Shown here in pieces: positions 22,129 through 30,203 of a stretch of DNA of 40,149 nt (positions are counted from its first letter, which is position 1; each line of letters begins with the position of its first letter). Below the pieces are notes generated by a model. It worked only from the letters and a program-made list of their open reading frames with translations. It did no database searches and was not told the DNA's origin. The translations under genes were made by a program, and so were the position numbers. Origin of the DNA: Anaerolinea sp. (GTDB lineage: Bacteria; Chloroflexota; Anaerolineae; Anaerolineales; Anaerolineaceae); NCBI GenBank assembly GCA_029975055.1, contig JARKPU010000011.1:1-40149 (forward strand), in the 5' to 3' direction.

Positions 22129-23196
22129 ATGAAGATTCTGGTGATCGGGGCGGGCGTCTTGGGCAGCCTGTACGCAGGCAAGCTGCACGCCGCCGGGCAT
22201 GATGTGACCGTGCTGGCGCGCGGCGAGCGCCTGGCGCAGATTCGCGAGCAGGGAATCCTGCTCCAGCCGCACGGCAGCGCGCAGATCAGCATCGCAAAAG
22301 TACCTGCCATCGACCGGCTGGACCCGCAGGAGCACTTCGACTGGGTGCTCGTGCTGGTGCGCAAGAACCAGCTGGCTGCCCTGCTGCCAACCCTGGCCGC
22401 CAGCCGCGCCACGCCCAACGTCCTCTTCATGACCAACAACGCCGCCGGCCCCGGCGAGCTGACGGCCGCCCTCGGGCGCGAGCGGGTGCTGCTGGGCTTC
22501 CCGGGCGCGGGCGGCGAGCGCGACGGCGCCGTGGTGCGCTACCTCATCGCCGGCAAACGCCGCCTGCCCACCACCCTTGGCGAGCTGGACGGGCTGGTTT
22601 CTCCGCGCCTGCTGCAAATTGCGCGCGTCCTGCGCGAGGCGGGCTTCGCGGTGGCGCTCTCGCCCAACATGGACGCCTGGCTGAAGACTCACGCCGCGCT
22701 GGTGGTGCCGGTGGCCTGCGCCCTGTATATGGCCGCGGGCGATAACTACCGCCTGGCGCGCACGCGCGACGGCCTGGTGTTGATGCTGCGCGCCATGCGC
22801 GAGGGCCTGCGCGCGCTCGACCGGCTGGGAATCGAGATCGAGCCTCCCCTCGCGCGCTGGGTGGGGCGCATCCCCGAACCGCTGCTCATCCCGCTGCTGC
22901 GGCGCGGCATGGCAACCAGCCAGGCCGAGCTGGCCCTGGCGCGCCATGCCAACCATGCCCGCGATGAGATGAGCCACCTCACGGCCGAGTTGATGCGCTT
23001 GGTGCGCGCCTCGGGCCTTTCTACCCCTGCGCTGGATTGGCTGAGCGAGTATGTAGACCCAGCCGTGCCGCCTGCCCCTGCGGGGCAGGCCGACCTGGCG
23101 CTGGAATGGAAACAGGCCGCTGCCTGGCTGTTCGTGCTGATCTGGCTGTACGCCTACCTGCGCGTCACCATCCGCCGCTTCAGCCGGCGGGCGTGA
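22129..23196 (+). CDS. ketopantoate reductase family (PanE/ApbA) protein
   Basis: A 355-residue protein starting MKILVIGAGVLGSLYAGKLHAAGHDVTVLARGERL, the NADP-binding Rossmann motif GxGxxG of PanE/ApbA. The helical C-terminal domain follows (from about residue 180: KTHAALVVPVACALY). PanE reduces ketopantoate in pantothenate synthesis, but many relatives act on other 2-oxo acids. An unusual hydrophobic C-terminal segment (AAAWLFVLIWLYAYLRVTI) followed by basic residues suggests membrane attachment and argues against a simple biosynthetic PanE. GGGAGGG lies four bases before the ATG. A 12-bp palindrome CCTGCATGCAGG (22108-22119) overlaps the ribosome-binding region. Confidence 0.8.
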   Translation: MKILVIGAGVLGSLYAGKLHAAGHDVTVLARGERLAQIREQGILLQPHGSAQISIAKVPAIDRLDPQEHFDWVLVLVRKNQLAALLPTLAASRATPNVLFMTNNAAGPGELTAALGRERVLLGFPGAGGERDGAVVRYLIAGKRRLPTTLGELDGLVSPRLLQIARVLREAGFAVALSPNMDAWLKTHAALVVPVACALYMAAGDNYRLARTRDGLVLMLRAMREGLRALDRLGIEIEPPLARWVGRIPEPLLIPLLRRGMATSQAELALARHANHARDEMSHLTAELMRLVRASGLSTPALDWLSEYVDPAVPPAPAGQADLALEWKQAAAWLFVLIWLYAYLRVTIRRFSRRA

Positions 23197-23241
23197 GCCG
23201 GGCCGCCTGCGCAGGCACCCCCTGGAGGGATTGTTCAGGCT

Positions 23242-24039
23242 ATGACGGATGTTCGTGCGGTCGCCCTGGTCACCGGTGCATCGGCCGGGCTGGGAGCGGC
23301 CTTCGCCCGCAAACTGGCCGCGCGCGGCTGCGATTTGATCCTGGTGGCCCGGCGCACCGACCGGCTGGAAAACCTGGCCGCCGAGCTGCGCACCGCTCAC
23401 GGTGCATCGGCCCGGGTATGGCCTGCCGACCTGGCCGATGAGGCGGCGGTGGCAGGCATTGAGGCGCGCATCCGCGCACTCGACCGGCTGGATTACCTCA
23501 TCAACAACGCCGGCTTCGGCGTGCGCGGCTACTTCTTCGATTCGAGCATCCAGCGGCAGACCGAGATGGTGCGCGTGCACATCCTGGCGAGCATGCGCCT
23601 GGCCTATGCGGCTCTGCCGGGGATGATCGCCCGCCGCCACGGATATATCATCAACGTGTCATCGCTCGGGTCGTTCATGGGCATGCCCGGCAACGTCAAT
23701 TACAACGCCACCAAAGCCTATCTGAATACCTTTTCGCAAGGGCTGGCGCGCGAACTGGCCGGGATGGGCGTGCGCGTGCAGGCGCTCTGCCCGGGCTTCA
23801 CCGTCACCGAATTCCACGACACGCCGGCCTACGCCAACCTGCGCGCCCGCGAGCGCATCCCGCGCTTCTTCTGGGATCCGGCCGACCGCGTGGTGGAAGC
23901 ATCGCTGCGCCACCTGGAGCACGGACCGGTGATCTACGTGCCATTCCTGAAGAACCAGGTGATCGCCCTGGGCGGCAAACTTGGCATGATCGGCCTGCTC
24001 TTTGGCATCCTCAGCGGCTGGTTCCGCAAGCGGGCGTGA
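23242..24039 (+). CDS. SDR-family short-chain dehydrogenase/reductase
   Basis: A 265-residue classical SDR: TGASAGLGAAFARKLAARG (cofactor loop, residues 11-18), ADLAD, LINNAGFG, and INVSSLGSFMGMPGNVNYNATKAYL with the Ser-Tyr-x-x-x-Lys catalytic set. The arginines after the first strand (ARRTDR) favour NADPH. The C-terminus is hydrophobic (VIALGGKLGMIGLLFGIL) and may touch the membrane, as in the DltE/YqjQ-like branch. It lies 45 bp downstream of the ketopantoate reductase-like gene on the same strand. The substrate is unknown. Confidence 0.87.
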   Translation: MTDVRAVALVTGASAGLGAAFARKLAARGCDLILVARRTDRLENLAAELRTAHGASARVWPADLADEAAVAGIEARIRALDRLDYLINNAGFGVRGYFFDSSIQRQTEMVRVHILASMRLAYAALPGMIARRHGYIINVSSLGSFMGMPGNVNYNATKAYLNTFSQGLARELAGMGVRVQALCPGFTVTEFHDTPAYANLRARERIPRFFWDPADRVVEASLRHLEHGPVIYVPFLKNQVIALGGKLGMIGLLFGILSGWFRKRA

Positions 24040-24103
24040 AGCCCGGCCCGTGCGGGCTGAAGGAGCGGGGTTCTGAATTGTCAGCGCAATTGAAGGAGAA
24101 TCT

Positions 24104-25342
24104 ATGACCGATATCGATCCAACTCACGGGCTGGGCACGCTGGTCAACCATGTCGGCGAGGGCGGCGACCCGCTCGGCGCGCACATCGCCCCCATTTACC
24201 AGACGACGGCTTTCCGCTTCCCGGATGTCGAGACAGGCGCGGCGCGCTTCCGCGGCGATGAAGACGGCTTCATCTACACGCGCTACGATAACCCCAACTT
24301 CCGCCAGGTGACGGCCAAGCTGGCCGCGCTGGAGGGGCTGGACCGGCTGCGCTCCAACCCCGGCGCGGCGCTGGAAGAAACCGCCGCGGCGCGCATCTTC
24401 TCATCCGGCATGGCGGCCATCACCACCGCCGTGCTGGCCCGCGTGAGCGGCGGGCAGACGGTCATTGCCCAGGAATCGCTCTACGGGGCCACCTACAACT
24501 TCTTCCACGAGGTGGCCCCGCGTTACGGCATCCGCGTGGCGTGGGTGAACGACCCATCGCCCGAAGGCTGGGAAGCGGCTTTCGACGACCACCCCGATGC
24601 CGTCCTGGCCTATGCCGAGACGCCCATCAACCCCACCCTGCGCCTGGTGGACCTGCAGGCTGCAGCCGAGGCGGCGCACCGCCGCGGGGCCTGGCTGTTT
24701 GTGGATAATACCTTCGCCACGCCTTATTGCCAGCGTCCGCTCACGTTGGGGGCCGATGTGGTCTTGCACGCTACCACCAAGTACCTGGGCGGGCACGGGG
24801 TGGTGATCGGCGGGGCAGTCGTCAGCCCCTACATCGATTGGGTGGCCGGGCCGCTCTACACCGCGATGAAAATCTACGGCGGCTGCCCCAGCCCCTTCGA
24901 CGCCTGGCTGACCAACCTGGGCCTGAAGACCTTCGAGCTGCGCATGCAGCGCCATTGCGAAAACGCGCTGGCGGCGGCGCGCTGGCTGGAGGGCCACCCC
25001 AAGGTGGCGGCTGTGCACTACCCCGGCCTGCAAAGCCACCCCGACCACGCCCTGGCGCTGCGGCAGATGAGCGCCTTCGGCGGGATGTTGTCCTTCGAGT
25101 TGAAGGGCGGCCTGGAAGCCGGCAAAGCGCTCATGGAGGCAGTGCGCGTCTCCACGCTGGCCGTCAGCCTGGGGAACACCGACTCGCTCATCTGCCACCC
25201 GGCCAGCATGACGCATTCGGCCGTCTCCCCCTCGGCGCGCGCCGCCATGGGCATTGGCGACGGGCTGGTGCGCTTCTCGGTGGGCATCGAGAACGGCGCG
25301 GACCTCATCGCCGACCTGGAGCGGGCGCTGGAGCAGGTGTAG
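24104..25342 (+). CDS. Cys/Met-metabolism PLP-dependent enzyme (O-acetylhomoserine sulfhydrylase or gamma-lyase type)
   Basis: A 412-residue protein of the cystathionine gamma-synthase family. Features are PIYQTTAFRFPD, YTRYDNPN, RIFSSGMAAITTAVLARVSGGQTVIAQESLYGATYNFF (PLP phosphate and stacking residues), ETPINPTLRLVDL, FVDNTFATPYCQRPLTLGADVVLHATTKYLGGHG with the PLP lysine at 226, and near the end SLGNTDSLICHPASMTHS. It may make homocysteine/methionine from O-acetylhomoserine or degrade methionine; sequence alone does not settle this. An insertion around residues 84-95 (DRLRSNPGAALEE) is slightly unusual. AAGGAGAATCT precedes the ATG. Confidence 0.9.
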   Translation: MTDIDPTHGLGTLVNHVGEGGDPLGAHIAPIYQTTAFRFPDVETGAARFRGDEDGFIYTRYDNPNFRQVTAKLAALEGLDRLRSNPGAALEETAAARIFSSGMAAITTAVLARVSGGQTVIAQESLYGATYNFFHEVAPRYGIRVAWVNDPSPEGWEAAFDDHPDAVLAYAETPINPTLRLVDLQAAAEAAHRRGAWLFVDNTFATPYCQRPLTLGADVVLHATTKYLGGHGVVIGGAVVSPYIDWVAGPLYTAMKIYGGCPSPFDAWLTNLGLKTFELRMQRHCENALAAARWLEGHPKVAAVHYPGLQSHPDHALALRQMSAFGGMLSFELKGGLEAGKALMEAVRVSTLAVSLGNTDSLICHPASMTHSAVSPSARAAMGIGDGLVRFSVGIENGADLIADLERALEQV

Positions 25343-25435
25343 AAAACAAAGGGGTGGGTTGTTTCAAATACTTTCTTAAAAGGGAGCAAGGAAGGTAAAA
25401 TCATCCCATGCCGGCCAACCCTTCGATGCGAGCAC

Positions 25436-26173
25436 ATGAGCGCCCATCCCTCGGATAAAGCCGCTTTGCGCGGCGAACCTTCCTACGTCTGGCGGGCCGG
25501 GCAGGAGCGCCGCCTGGGCATGCTGCTAGAAGCCGCCGGCGAGCGGGCCGCCGGGCGCGTGCTGGATGCCGGCTGCGGGGTGGGCATGTATCTGGGGCGG
25601 CTGGCCGGGCGCGCACGGCAGGCAGTGGGCATCGAATATGAGCACGAGCGCGCGGCTCAGGCAAGGGGGCAGGCCGCCTTGGTGGCCTGCGCGGCCGGTG
25701 AAGCGCTGCCTTTCGCAGACGGCAGCTTCGATTTGATCCTCAGCCATGAAGTCCTGGAGCACGTGCAGGATGATTTCCAGGCCGCCGCCGAGATGGTGCG
25801 CGTGCTGGCCCCCGGCGGGCGGCTGGCGCTCTTCGTCCCCAACCGGGGCTACCCCTTCGAGACGCACGGCATCTACTGGCGCGGGCGCTACCGCTTCGGC
25901 AATATCCCGCTGGTGAACTACCTGCCGCGCAGCCTGCGCGACCGGCTGGCCCCGCACGTGCGGGTCTATTCACGCCGCGACCTGGAAATGCGCTTCGCCG
26001 GGCTGCCGGTGCGCTTCATCCGCCGCACGGTCATCTTTGGCGCGTATGATAATGTCATCGCGCGCTTCCCGGCGCTGGGGCGCGCCCTGCGCGCCGTGCT
26101 GCAATTTTTGGAGCGCACGCCGCTGCGCACGCTGGGCCTTTCGCACTTCTGGGTGATCGAAAAGACGGTTTGA
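25436..26173 (+). CDS. class I SAM-dependent methyltransferase
   Basis: A 245-residue protein with motif I VLDAGCGVG (42-50), GIEYEHERAAQA after strand 2, ACAAGEALPFADGSFDLILSHEVLEHVQDDFQAAAEMVRVLAPGGRLALFVPN (motifs post-I to III), all of the Methyltransf_11 type. The C-terminal third (HGIYWRGRYRFGNIPLVNYLPRSLRDRLAPHVRVYSRRDLE) is typical of methyltransferases acting near glycan or lipid biosynthesis genes, but the acceptor is unknown. It starts 93 bp after the PLP enzyme; that gap shows only a weak TAAAAT box. The ribosome-binding site is poor. Confidence 0.87.
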   Translation: MSAHPSDKAALRGEPSYVWRAGQERRLGMLLEAAGERAAGRVLDAGCGVGMYLGRLAGRARQAVGIEYEHERAAQARGQAALVACAAGEALPFADGSFDLILSHEVLEHVQDDFQAAAEMVRVLAPGGRLALFVPNRGYPFETHGIYWRGRYRFGNIPLVNYLPRSLRDRLAPHVRVYSRRDLEMRFAGLPVRFIRRTVIFGAYDNVIARFPALGRALRAVLQFLERTPLRTLGLSHFWVIEKTV

Positions 26174-26314
26174 AGCTTTCCGCCATCGGCTGAAGCGAAT
26201 TTTCCCCTCTCCTCAAGCAATTGGCAGGTTCCGGCCCTGTGATGGGCGGAAGGCCCCCCAAGCCCGGTTTGCCAAATCTTTTAACTGATCTTAAAGATCG
26301 GGAAAGGGGATTCT

Positions 26315-26344
26315 TGCTATAATGTAAATACAGACCGGTCGGTA
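26315..26344 (+). promoter_or_regulatory. P450 promoter (extended -10) with overlapping TetR-type operator
   Basis: TGC-TATAAT (26315-26323) is an extended -10 element. Starting six bases later, 26329-26344 reads TACAGACCGGTCGGTA, a palindrome with seven of eight positions paired. It resembles the TACCGACCGGTCGGTA type often bound by TetR repressors. It would cover the transcription start. The TetR gene at 28262-28915 is the obvious candidate regulator. Confidence 0.65.
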
Positions 26345-26381
26345 TGTTTTTATCCCGAAGGCCGGTTCCTTGAAAGGACCC

Positions 26382-27563
26382 ATGCCCATCACCTCCCTCA
26401 CCTCTCGCTGGCGTATCCCCACCCGTGTGCGGCCGCTGTACCGCGACGCAGACGGCGTGCTGCACGTCACCGGTTTCGCCGAGGCGCGCGCCATCCTGCT
26501 GGCCGATGTGCGCCAGGCGGGCTTCAAAGCCGAGACGATGCAGAAGATCCCGCCGCGCCTGCGCATCAAGCCGCCGGTGCTCTTTCAAGACGGGCCCGAA
26601 CACCGCGAGCAGCGCACGCAGACGGCGCGCTTCTTCACCCCGGCTGCCGTCCAGGCGCGCTACCTACCGCTGATGGAAGCCGTCGCCGGGCAGCTCATCG
26701 ATGAGCTGTGCCGCGCGCGCCAGGCCGACCTCAACCACATGGCGGCGCGCATGGCCGCGGGCGTGGTGGCCGAAGTGGTGGGCCTCAATGCCAGCCCGCT
26801 CGCCGGGCTGGCGCGCCGGCTGGACCGCCTGCTGCACGCCGACCTGGAGATTGGGCTGAGCCTGGCCCGCCTGCCCGCTTACCTCAACGTGCAGCGCCTG
26901 GTGCTGGATTTCTACCGGAAGGACGTGCGCCCGGCCATCCGCGCGCGCCGGGCCGCCCCGCAGGATGACCTCATCTCGCATCTGCTTTCCAAAGGGCGCA
27001 CCGACCAGGATATTCTGATCGAATGCATCACCTACGGCGCGGCGGGGATGGTCACCACGCAAGAGTTTATCTGCGTGGCGGCCTGGCATATGCTGCGCGA
27101 GCCAGAGCTGCGCGATCGCTTTGTGCGCGGCGAATTGCAGGAGCGCCAGAGCATCCTGTATGAGCTGCTGCGCCTGGAGCCGGTGGTGGGGCATCTCTTC
27201 CGGCGCGCCGCCTCCGACCTGGTGATCGAGAGCGAGGGAGAGAAAGTGCACATCCCATCCGGTGTGTTGATCGACCTGCACATTCAGGAGATCAACGCCG
27301 ATGCGCGCGCCGTGGGGGCCGAGCCTTATGAATTCAGGCTCGACCGCCGCCTTGAAAAGGGCGTCAACCCGGCAGTGCTGGGCTTTGGCAGCGGGCCGCA
27401 CCGCTGCGTGGGCGAGTACCTGGCCATCGCCGAGTCGGATGTGTTCTTGCGCCGCCTGCTGGCGCTGAGGGGGCTGCGCATCCTGCAAGAACCGCGCCTG
27501 GGCCGCAACGAGAGCATCCAGGGCTACGAACTGCGCAATTTCATCCTTGAGGTGGCGGAGTAA
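26382..27563 (+). CDS. cytochrome P450
   Basis: A 393-residue soluble P450 of bacterial length. The heme-binding loop is FGSGPHRCVG with Cys342. The K-helix ExxR is in LYELLRLEP. The I-helix reads YGAAGMVTTQE, keeping the A/G-G-x-x-T oxygen-activation motif. Bacterial class I P450s need a ferredoxin and reductase, and none is encoded nearby. The substrate is unknown. The ATG at 26382 follows GAAAGGACCC, the same leader as gatC and others; an in-frame TTG at 26370 is unlikely. Expression is probably controlled through the TetR-type palindrome at its promoter. Confidence 0.93.
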   Translation: MPITSLTSRWRIPTRVRPLYRDADGVLHVTGFAEARAILLADVRQAGFKAETMQKIPPRLRIKPPVLFQDGPEHREQRTQTARFFTPAAVQARYLPLMEAVAGQLIDELCRARQADLNHMAARMAAGVVAEVVGLNASPLAGLARRLDRLLHADLEIGLSLARLPAYLNVQRLVLDFYRKDVRPAIRARRAAPQDDLISHLLSKGRTDQDILIECITYGAAGMVTTQEFICVAAWHMLREPELRDRFVRGELQERQSILYELLRLEPVVGHLFRRAASDLVIESEGEKVHIPSGVLIDLHIQEINADARAVGAEPYEFRLDRRLEKGVNPAVLGFGSGPHRCVGEYLAIAESDVFLRRLLALRGLRILQEPRLGRNESIQGYELRNFILEVAE

Positions 27564-27600
27564 TCTGCACCATCCCAACCCGTTATCATAAAGCCGCGCC

Positions 27601-28242
27601 TCAGGTGAAGGCGTAGCCCAATTCTCTCATCACGTAATCCAGCCAGGCGCGCTGGGGCGGGATGACCTCTGGCAGCGCGTTCACCGGCGCCCAAAAGAGG
27701 CGGAACAGGTGCCCGTCGGCGCGGCGGCGGGCGGGCAGTTCGGCCCCGGGCAGGGCCTCGAGGTGAAAGAAGTGCCGCCGGTTGGCCTGGGCCAGCGCCT
27801 CTTCGGGCACCCAGCCGGTAGCCTGGTAGGTGATATAGGCCGGGCCGGGGTAGCGGTCGCCTTCCTCATACGTCACCTGGGCAAAGCCGGGCGCGCGCCG
27901 CAGCAGGCGCACCGCCACCCCGCGCGGCAGGCGGATCCAATCGAAGCTGGAAGCATCGGGCCGGGAATAGAGGGTGGCGGCATGGAGGATGACATGCGTC
28001 TTGCCGGGGGGCAGCTCGTCGCGCCAGCCGATCTCGGCCAGCACGCGCACCGCACTCAGCCCGGTTTCCTCGGCCACCTCGCGGAGCGCAGCCTGGCGGG
28101 GAGCCTCGCCTTCGTTCACCGTCCCGGCAGGAATCTGGATGCCCGCATGTGGATGTTCAAAGAGCAGCAACTCCAGGCCATTCGCGCCGCGGCGGGTGAC
28201 GAAGGCGGTAACCTTTTCAAGATAATTGGGGGGATGGCTCAT
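27601..28242 (-). CDS. NUDIX hydrolase
   Basis: A 213-residue protein. The Nudix box is complete and correctly spaced: G40-x5-E46-x7-R54-E55-V-A-E58-E59-T-G61-L (GTVNEGEAPRQAALREVAEETGL). Nudix enzymes cleave nucleoside diphosphates linked to another group; the substrate is not predictable here. The C-terminal half (ALAQANRRHFFHLEALPGAELPARRRADGHLFRLFWAPV) looks like an extra substrate-recognition region. It follows the TetR gene by 19 bp on the same strand and is probably in the same operon. It converges on the P450 gene. Confidence 0.88.
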   Translation of the reverse strand: MSHPPNYLEKVTAFVTRRGANGLELLLFEHPHAGIQIPAGTVNEGEAPRQAALREVAEETGLSAVRVLAEIGWRDELPPGKTHVILHAATLYSRPDASSFDWIRLPRGVAVRLLRRAPGFAQVTYEEGDRYPGPAYITYQATGWVPEEALAQANRRHFFHLEALPGAELPARRRADGHLFRLFWAPVNALPEVIPPQRAWLDYVMRELGYAFT

Positions 28243-28261
28243 CGCGCGAAGCCTGGGCTGC

Positions 28262-28915
28262 TCAGTTTGCGCCCAACAGTGCGCCTTCGAGGGTGGCAGC
28301 CAGCCATTCGGTGTACTGCTGCTCCGTCCAGGCCCGGTCGCGCGTGAGCAGCAGGTAAACCTCGGCGCTGCTTAGGGCCCAGGCCGCCTCGGCGGCTGTT
28401 TCAAGGCTCAGGCCGGGGCGCAGCGGGCCATTGGCAGCCAGCGCGGCGATGAAAAAGCGCATGCCTTCCATCCGCCCGGCCAGGAGCCGGCTGCGCAGCG
28501 CGGCAATCTCCGGTTCTTGCGGCGCGGCGGCGTTGATCACCTCAAAGAGCGGGGCCACGCGCGCCAGGATCGCAGCGATCTGCCCGGCAAAGAGGCCGAT
28601 CTGCACCCGCGGGTTGCGCTCCTGGCGCACCGCCTGCGGGCCGGGCCGTTCGAGCAGCGCAATGGGCTGGTCATCGCCGCCGACCGCCAGGTCTACCAGG
28701 CGGGCGAGGATGGCCTTTTTGCTGCCAAAGGAGGCATAGACCGTCTCGGCGGCCACGCCCGCTTCGGCGGCAATGGCCTCGATGGCGGCACCGCTGTAAC
28801 CGCGCGCGGTGAAGAGGCGGCGGGCGGCTTCCAGCACCTGGCGTTGAGTCTGGAGAGCCTGTTCCTTGCGCCGCGCGGAATGATAGGCGCGTTTGGGTCT
28901 ATCGGGAGCGTTCAT
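28262..28915 (-). CDS. TetR-family transcriptional repressor
   Basis: A 217-residue protein. The N-terminal helix-turn-helix reads VLEAARRLFTARGYSGAAIEAIAAEAGVAAETVYASFGSKKAILARLVD, an excellent TetR signature. The C-terminal ligand domain is helical and not assignable. It is the first gene of a TetR-NUDIX pair. Its own promoter (-10 at 28943-28948) overlaps a sequence sharing the core GACCG-TC-GT with the palindrome at the P450 promoter. That suggests autoregulation plus control of the P450 gene (inference). No clear ribosome-binding site precedes the ATG and the leader would be short. Confidence 0.9.
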   Translation of the reverse strand: MNAPDRPKRAYHSARRKEQALQTQRQVLEAARRLFTARGYSGAAIEAIAAEAGVAAETVYASFGSKKAILARLVDLAVGGDDQPIALLERPGPQAVRQERNPRVQIGLFAGQIAAILARVAPLFEVINAAAPQEPEIAALRSRLLAGRMEGMRFFIAALAANGPLRPGLSLETAAEAAWALSSAEVYLLLTRDRAWTEQQYTEWLAATLEGALLGAN

Positions 28916-28927
28916 CGCTAAACGACA

Positions 28928-28948
28928 CGGATCGGTCGATTCATTATA
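28928..28948 (-). promoter_or_regulatory. TetR-gene promoter with related operator-like sequence
   Basis: TATAAT on the minus strand (28943-28948) is followed by AATCGACCGATCCGT. This keeps GACCG, TC and GT in the same register as the P450 operator but is less symmetric. It would lie at the transcription start of the TetR gene. Confidence 0.5.
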
Positions 28949-28978
28949 GTGAGGCTGTAACGGAATGGCAAGGCCTGC

Positions 28979-29920
28979 TCAGAGCGCCTTGTTCAGCACG
29001 CGGTAGGCGTGGAAGACCGTGAAGCCGAATTTGGCGTAAAAATCGAGCAGGCCGGTCCAGTCGATCACACAGCCATCCACCCCTTTGCTTTGCAGGTGGC
29101 GCAGGGCGCAGTCGATCATCACCCCGGCGTAGCCCTGGCCACGCACCTCGGGGGCCGAGCCAATGGAGCCGAGCTGCCCCCACGGGCGCGGAAGGCGGTT
29201 GGGGAAGAAGCGGTCCAGCGGGCGGGTTGAATCCTCAAGGGTGATCCAGCAGAAAGCGCGCAGCCCTTCGGGTGTGTAGAGGACGATTATATCCTCCGGC
29301 CGGCCGCCATCAGCGATAAACTGGCGGTAGTCTGATTCCCAGTACGGAAAGTCGCTGTGCAGCAGGTCGAAGAGGCGCGGCAGGTCTTCCGCGCGGGCAG
29401 GGCGGACATCGGCAGGCGGGCGCCTGGAGAGGGCCGCGCCGGCATAGCCCCGCAGGCTGCGCGCCATATCCCAGGTGAGCTCTTCGCCCTGGTAGCCGCA
29501 GGCCGCGAAGAAGGCCGCGTTGCCGCCCGGCTCGGGCACCCCGGGGGCAAACGGCCGCGCGCCGCCACCCAGCCAGGCCATGCGGCAGCCCATCTCCTTC
29601 AACCAGCTTTCGGCCCAACCGAGCAGGCGCGCGCCCAGGCCGCGGCGCTGGAAGCGCGGGTCAACCGCCAGCGCGGGCACCCACCCCAGGGCATTCTCCG
29701 GCGAGTCGCCGCTCACCTCGGCCAGGACGAAGCCCGCCGGCTGCCCATCCACCAGCGCCAGCCGGCCGTTCAGGCGGCAGCCCGCGGCAGGAAGGAGGTT
29801 ATACGTGACGGCGCGCGGGGTGATGGCCCACTCCGCGCCCAGCGCGGCGTTCCACAGGCCGGCGAGGGTTTCGGCAATGTGCGGGTGTTCGGGGAGGAGC
29901 TTCAGCAGGACGGTTGGCAT
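28979..29920 (-). CDS. double GNAT-domain N-acetyltransferase
   Basis: A 313-residue protein with two GNAT folds. The first has the acetyl-CoA loop VDPRFQRRGLGARLLGWAESWLKEMG (R-x-x-G-x-G/A pattern, about residues 71-96). The second has EVRGQGYAGVMIDCALRHLQSKGVDGCVIDWTG and FYAKFGFTVFHAYR (about residues 260-310). Tandem GNATs such as mycothiol synthase often keep only one active domain; here both loops look intact. The acceptor is unknown. A TGC-TAGAAT extended -10 lies upstream at 29965-29973. It ends 63 bp before the TetR start on the same strand. Confidence 0.87.
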   Translation of the reverse strand: MPTVLLKLLPEHPHIAETLAGLWNAALGAEWAITPRAVTYNLLPAAGCRLNGRLALVDGQPAGFVLAEVSGDSPENALGWVPALAVDPRFQRRGLGARLLGWAESWLKEMGCRMAWLGGGARPFAPGVPEPGGNAAFFAACGYQGEELTWDMARSLRGYAGAALSRRPPADVRPARAEDLPRLFDLLHSDFPYWESDYRQFIADGGRPEDIIVLYTPEGLRAFCWITLEDSTRPLDRFFPNRLPRPWGQLGSIGSAPEVRGQGYAGVMIDCALRHLQSKGVDGCVIDWTGLLDFYAKFGFTVFHAYRVLNKAL

Positions 29921-29964
29921 GGGGGGAGGCTTCCTTGTTGCGGTCGGAACTTCTTGGTCTTCTC

Positions 29965-29973
29965 ATTCTAGCA
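29965..29973 (-). promoter_or_regulatory. extended -10 candidate for the double GNAT gene
   Basis: On the minus strand the bases read TGC-TAGAAT, about 45 bases before the ATG at 29920. This is the extended -10 form seen at several other genes here. Confidence 0.4.
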
Positions 29974-30083
29974 TCGTTCCGAAGTTGGGGCGCTTCGATG
30001 CAAGATTATCTGATGGCAACCCGCCAGATTACGGACCAGTTTTGAGCACTTTCCTCCAAAACCCTTCCATTTTTTGAATTTTA

Positions 30084-30092
30084 TGATATACT
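30084..30092 (+). promoter_or_regulatory. extended -10 candidate for the RRM/cold-shock unit
   Basis: TGA-TATACT with an AT-rich upstream stretch. Transcription would start near 30099, giving a leader of about 105 bases that contains a terminator-like hairpin. Confidence 0.5.
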
Positions 30093-30128
30093 TCAGCAGA
30101 TTTACAAGAAGGTTCGTGTGTGCAATAG

Positions 30129-30159
30129 CCGCTTGACCTTTGAGGTCAGCGGATTTTTT
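30129..30159 (+). terminator. terminator-like hairpin in the leader of the RRM gene (possible attenuator)
   Basis: CCGCTTGACC (30129-30138) pairs with GGTCAGCGG (30144-30152) across a 5-base loop with one bulged T. It is followed by ATTTTTTAT. No rightward gene lies upstream, so it is not the end of another gene. It sits between the promoter candidate and the RRM start codon at 30204. Confidence 0.6.
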
Positions 30160-30203
30160 ATGCCAGACGGGTCGCACAGGCCCGCTCGGCAAGGAATAGA
30201 TGA

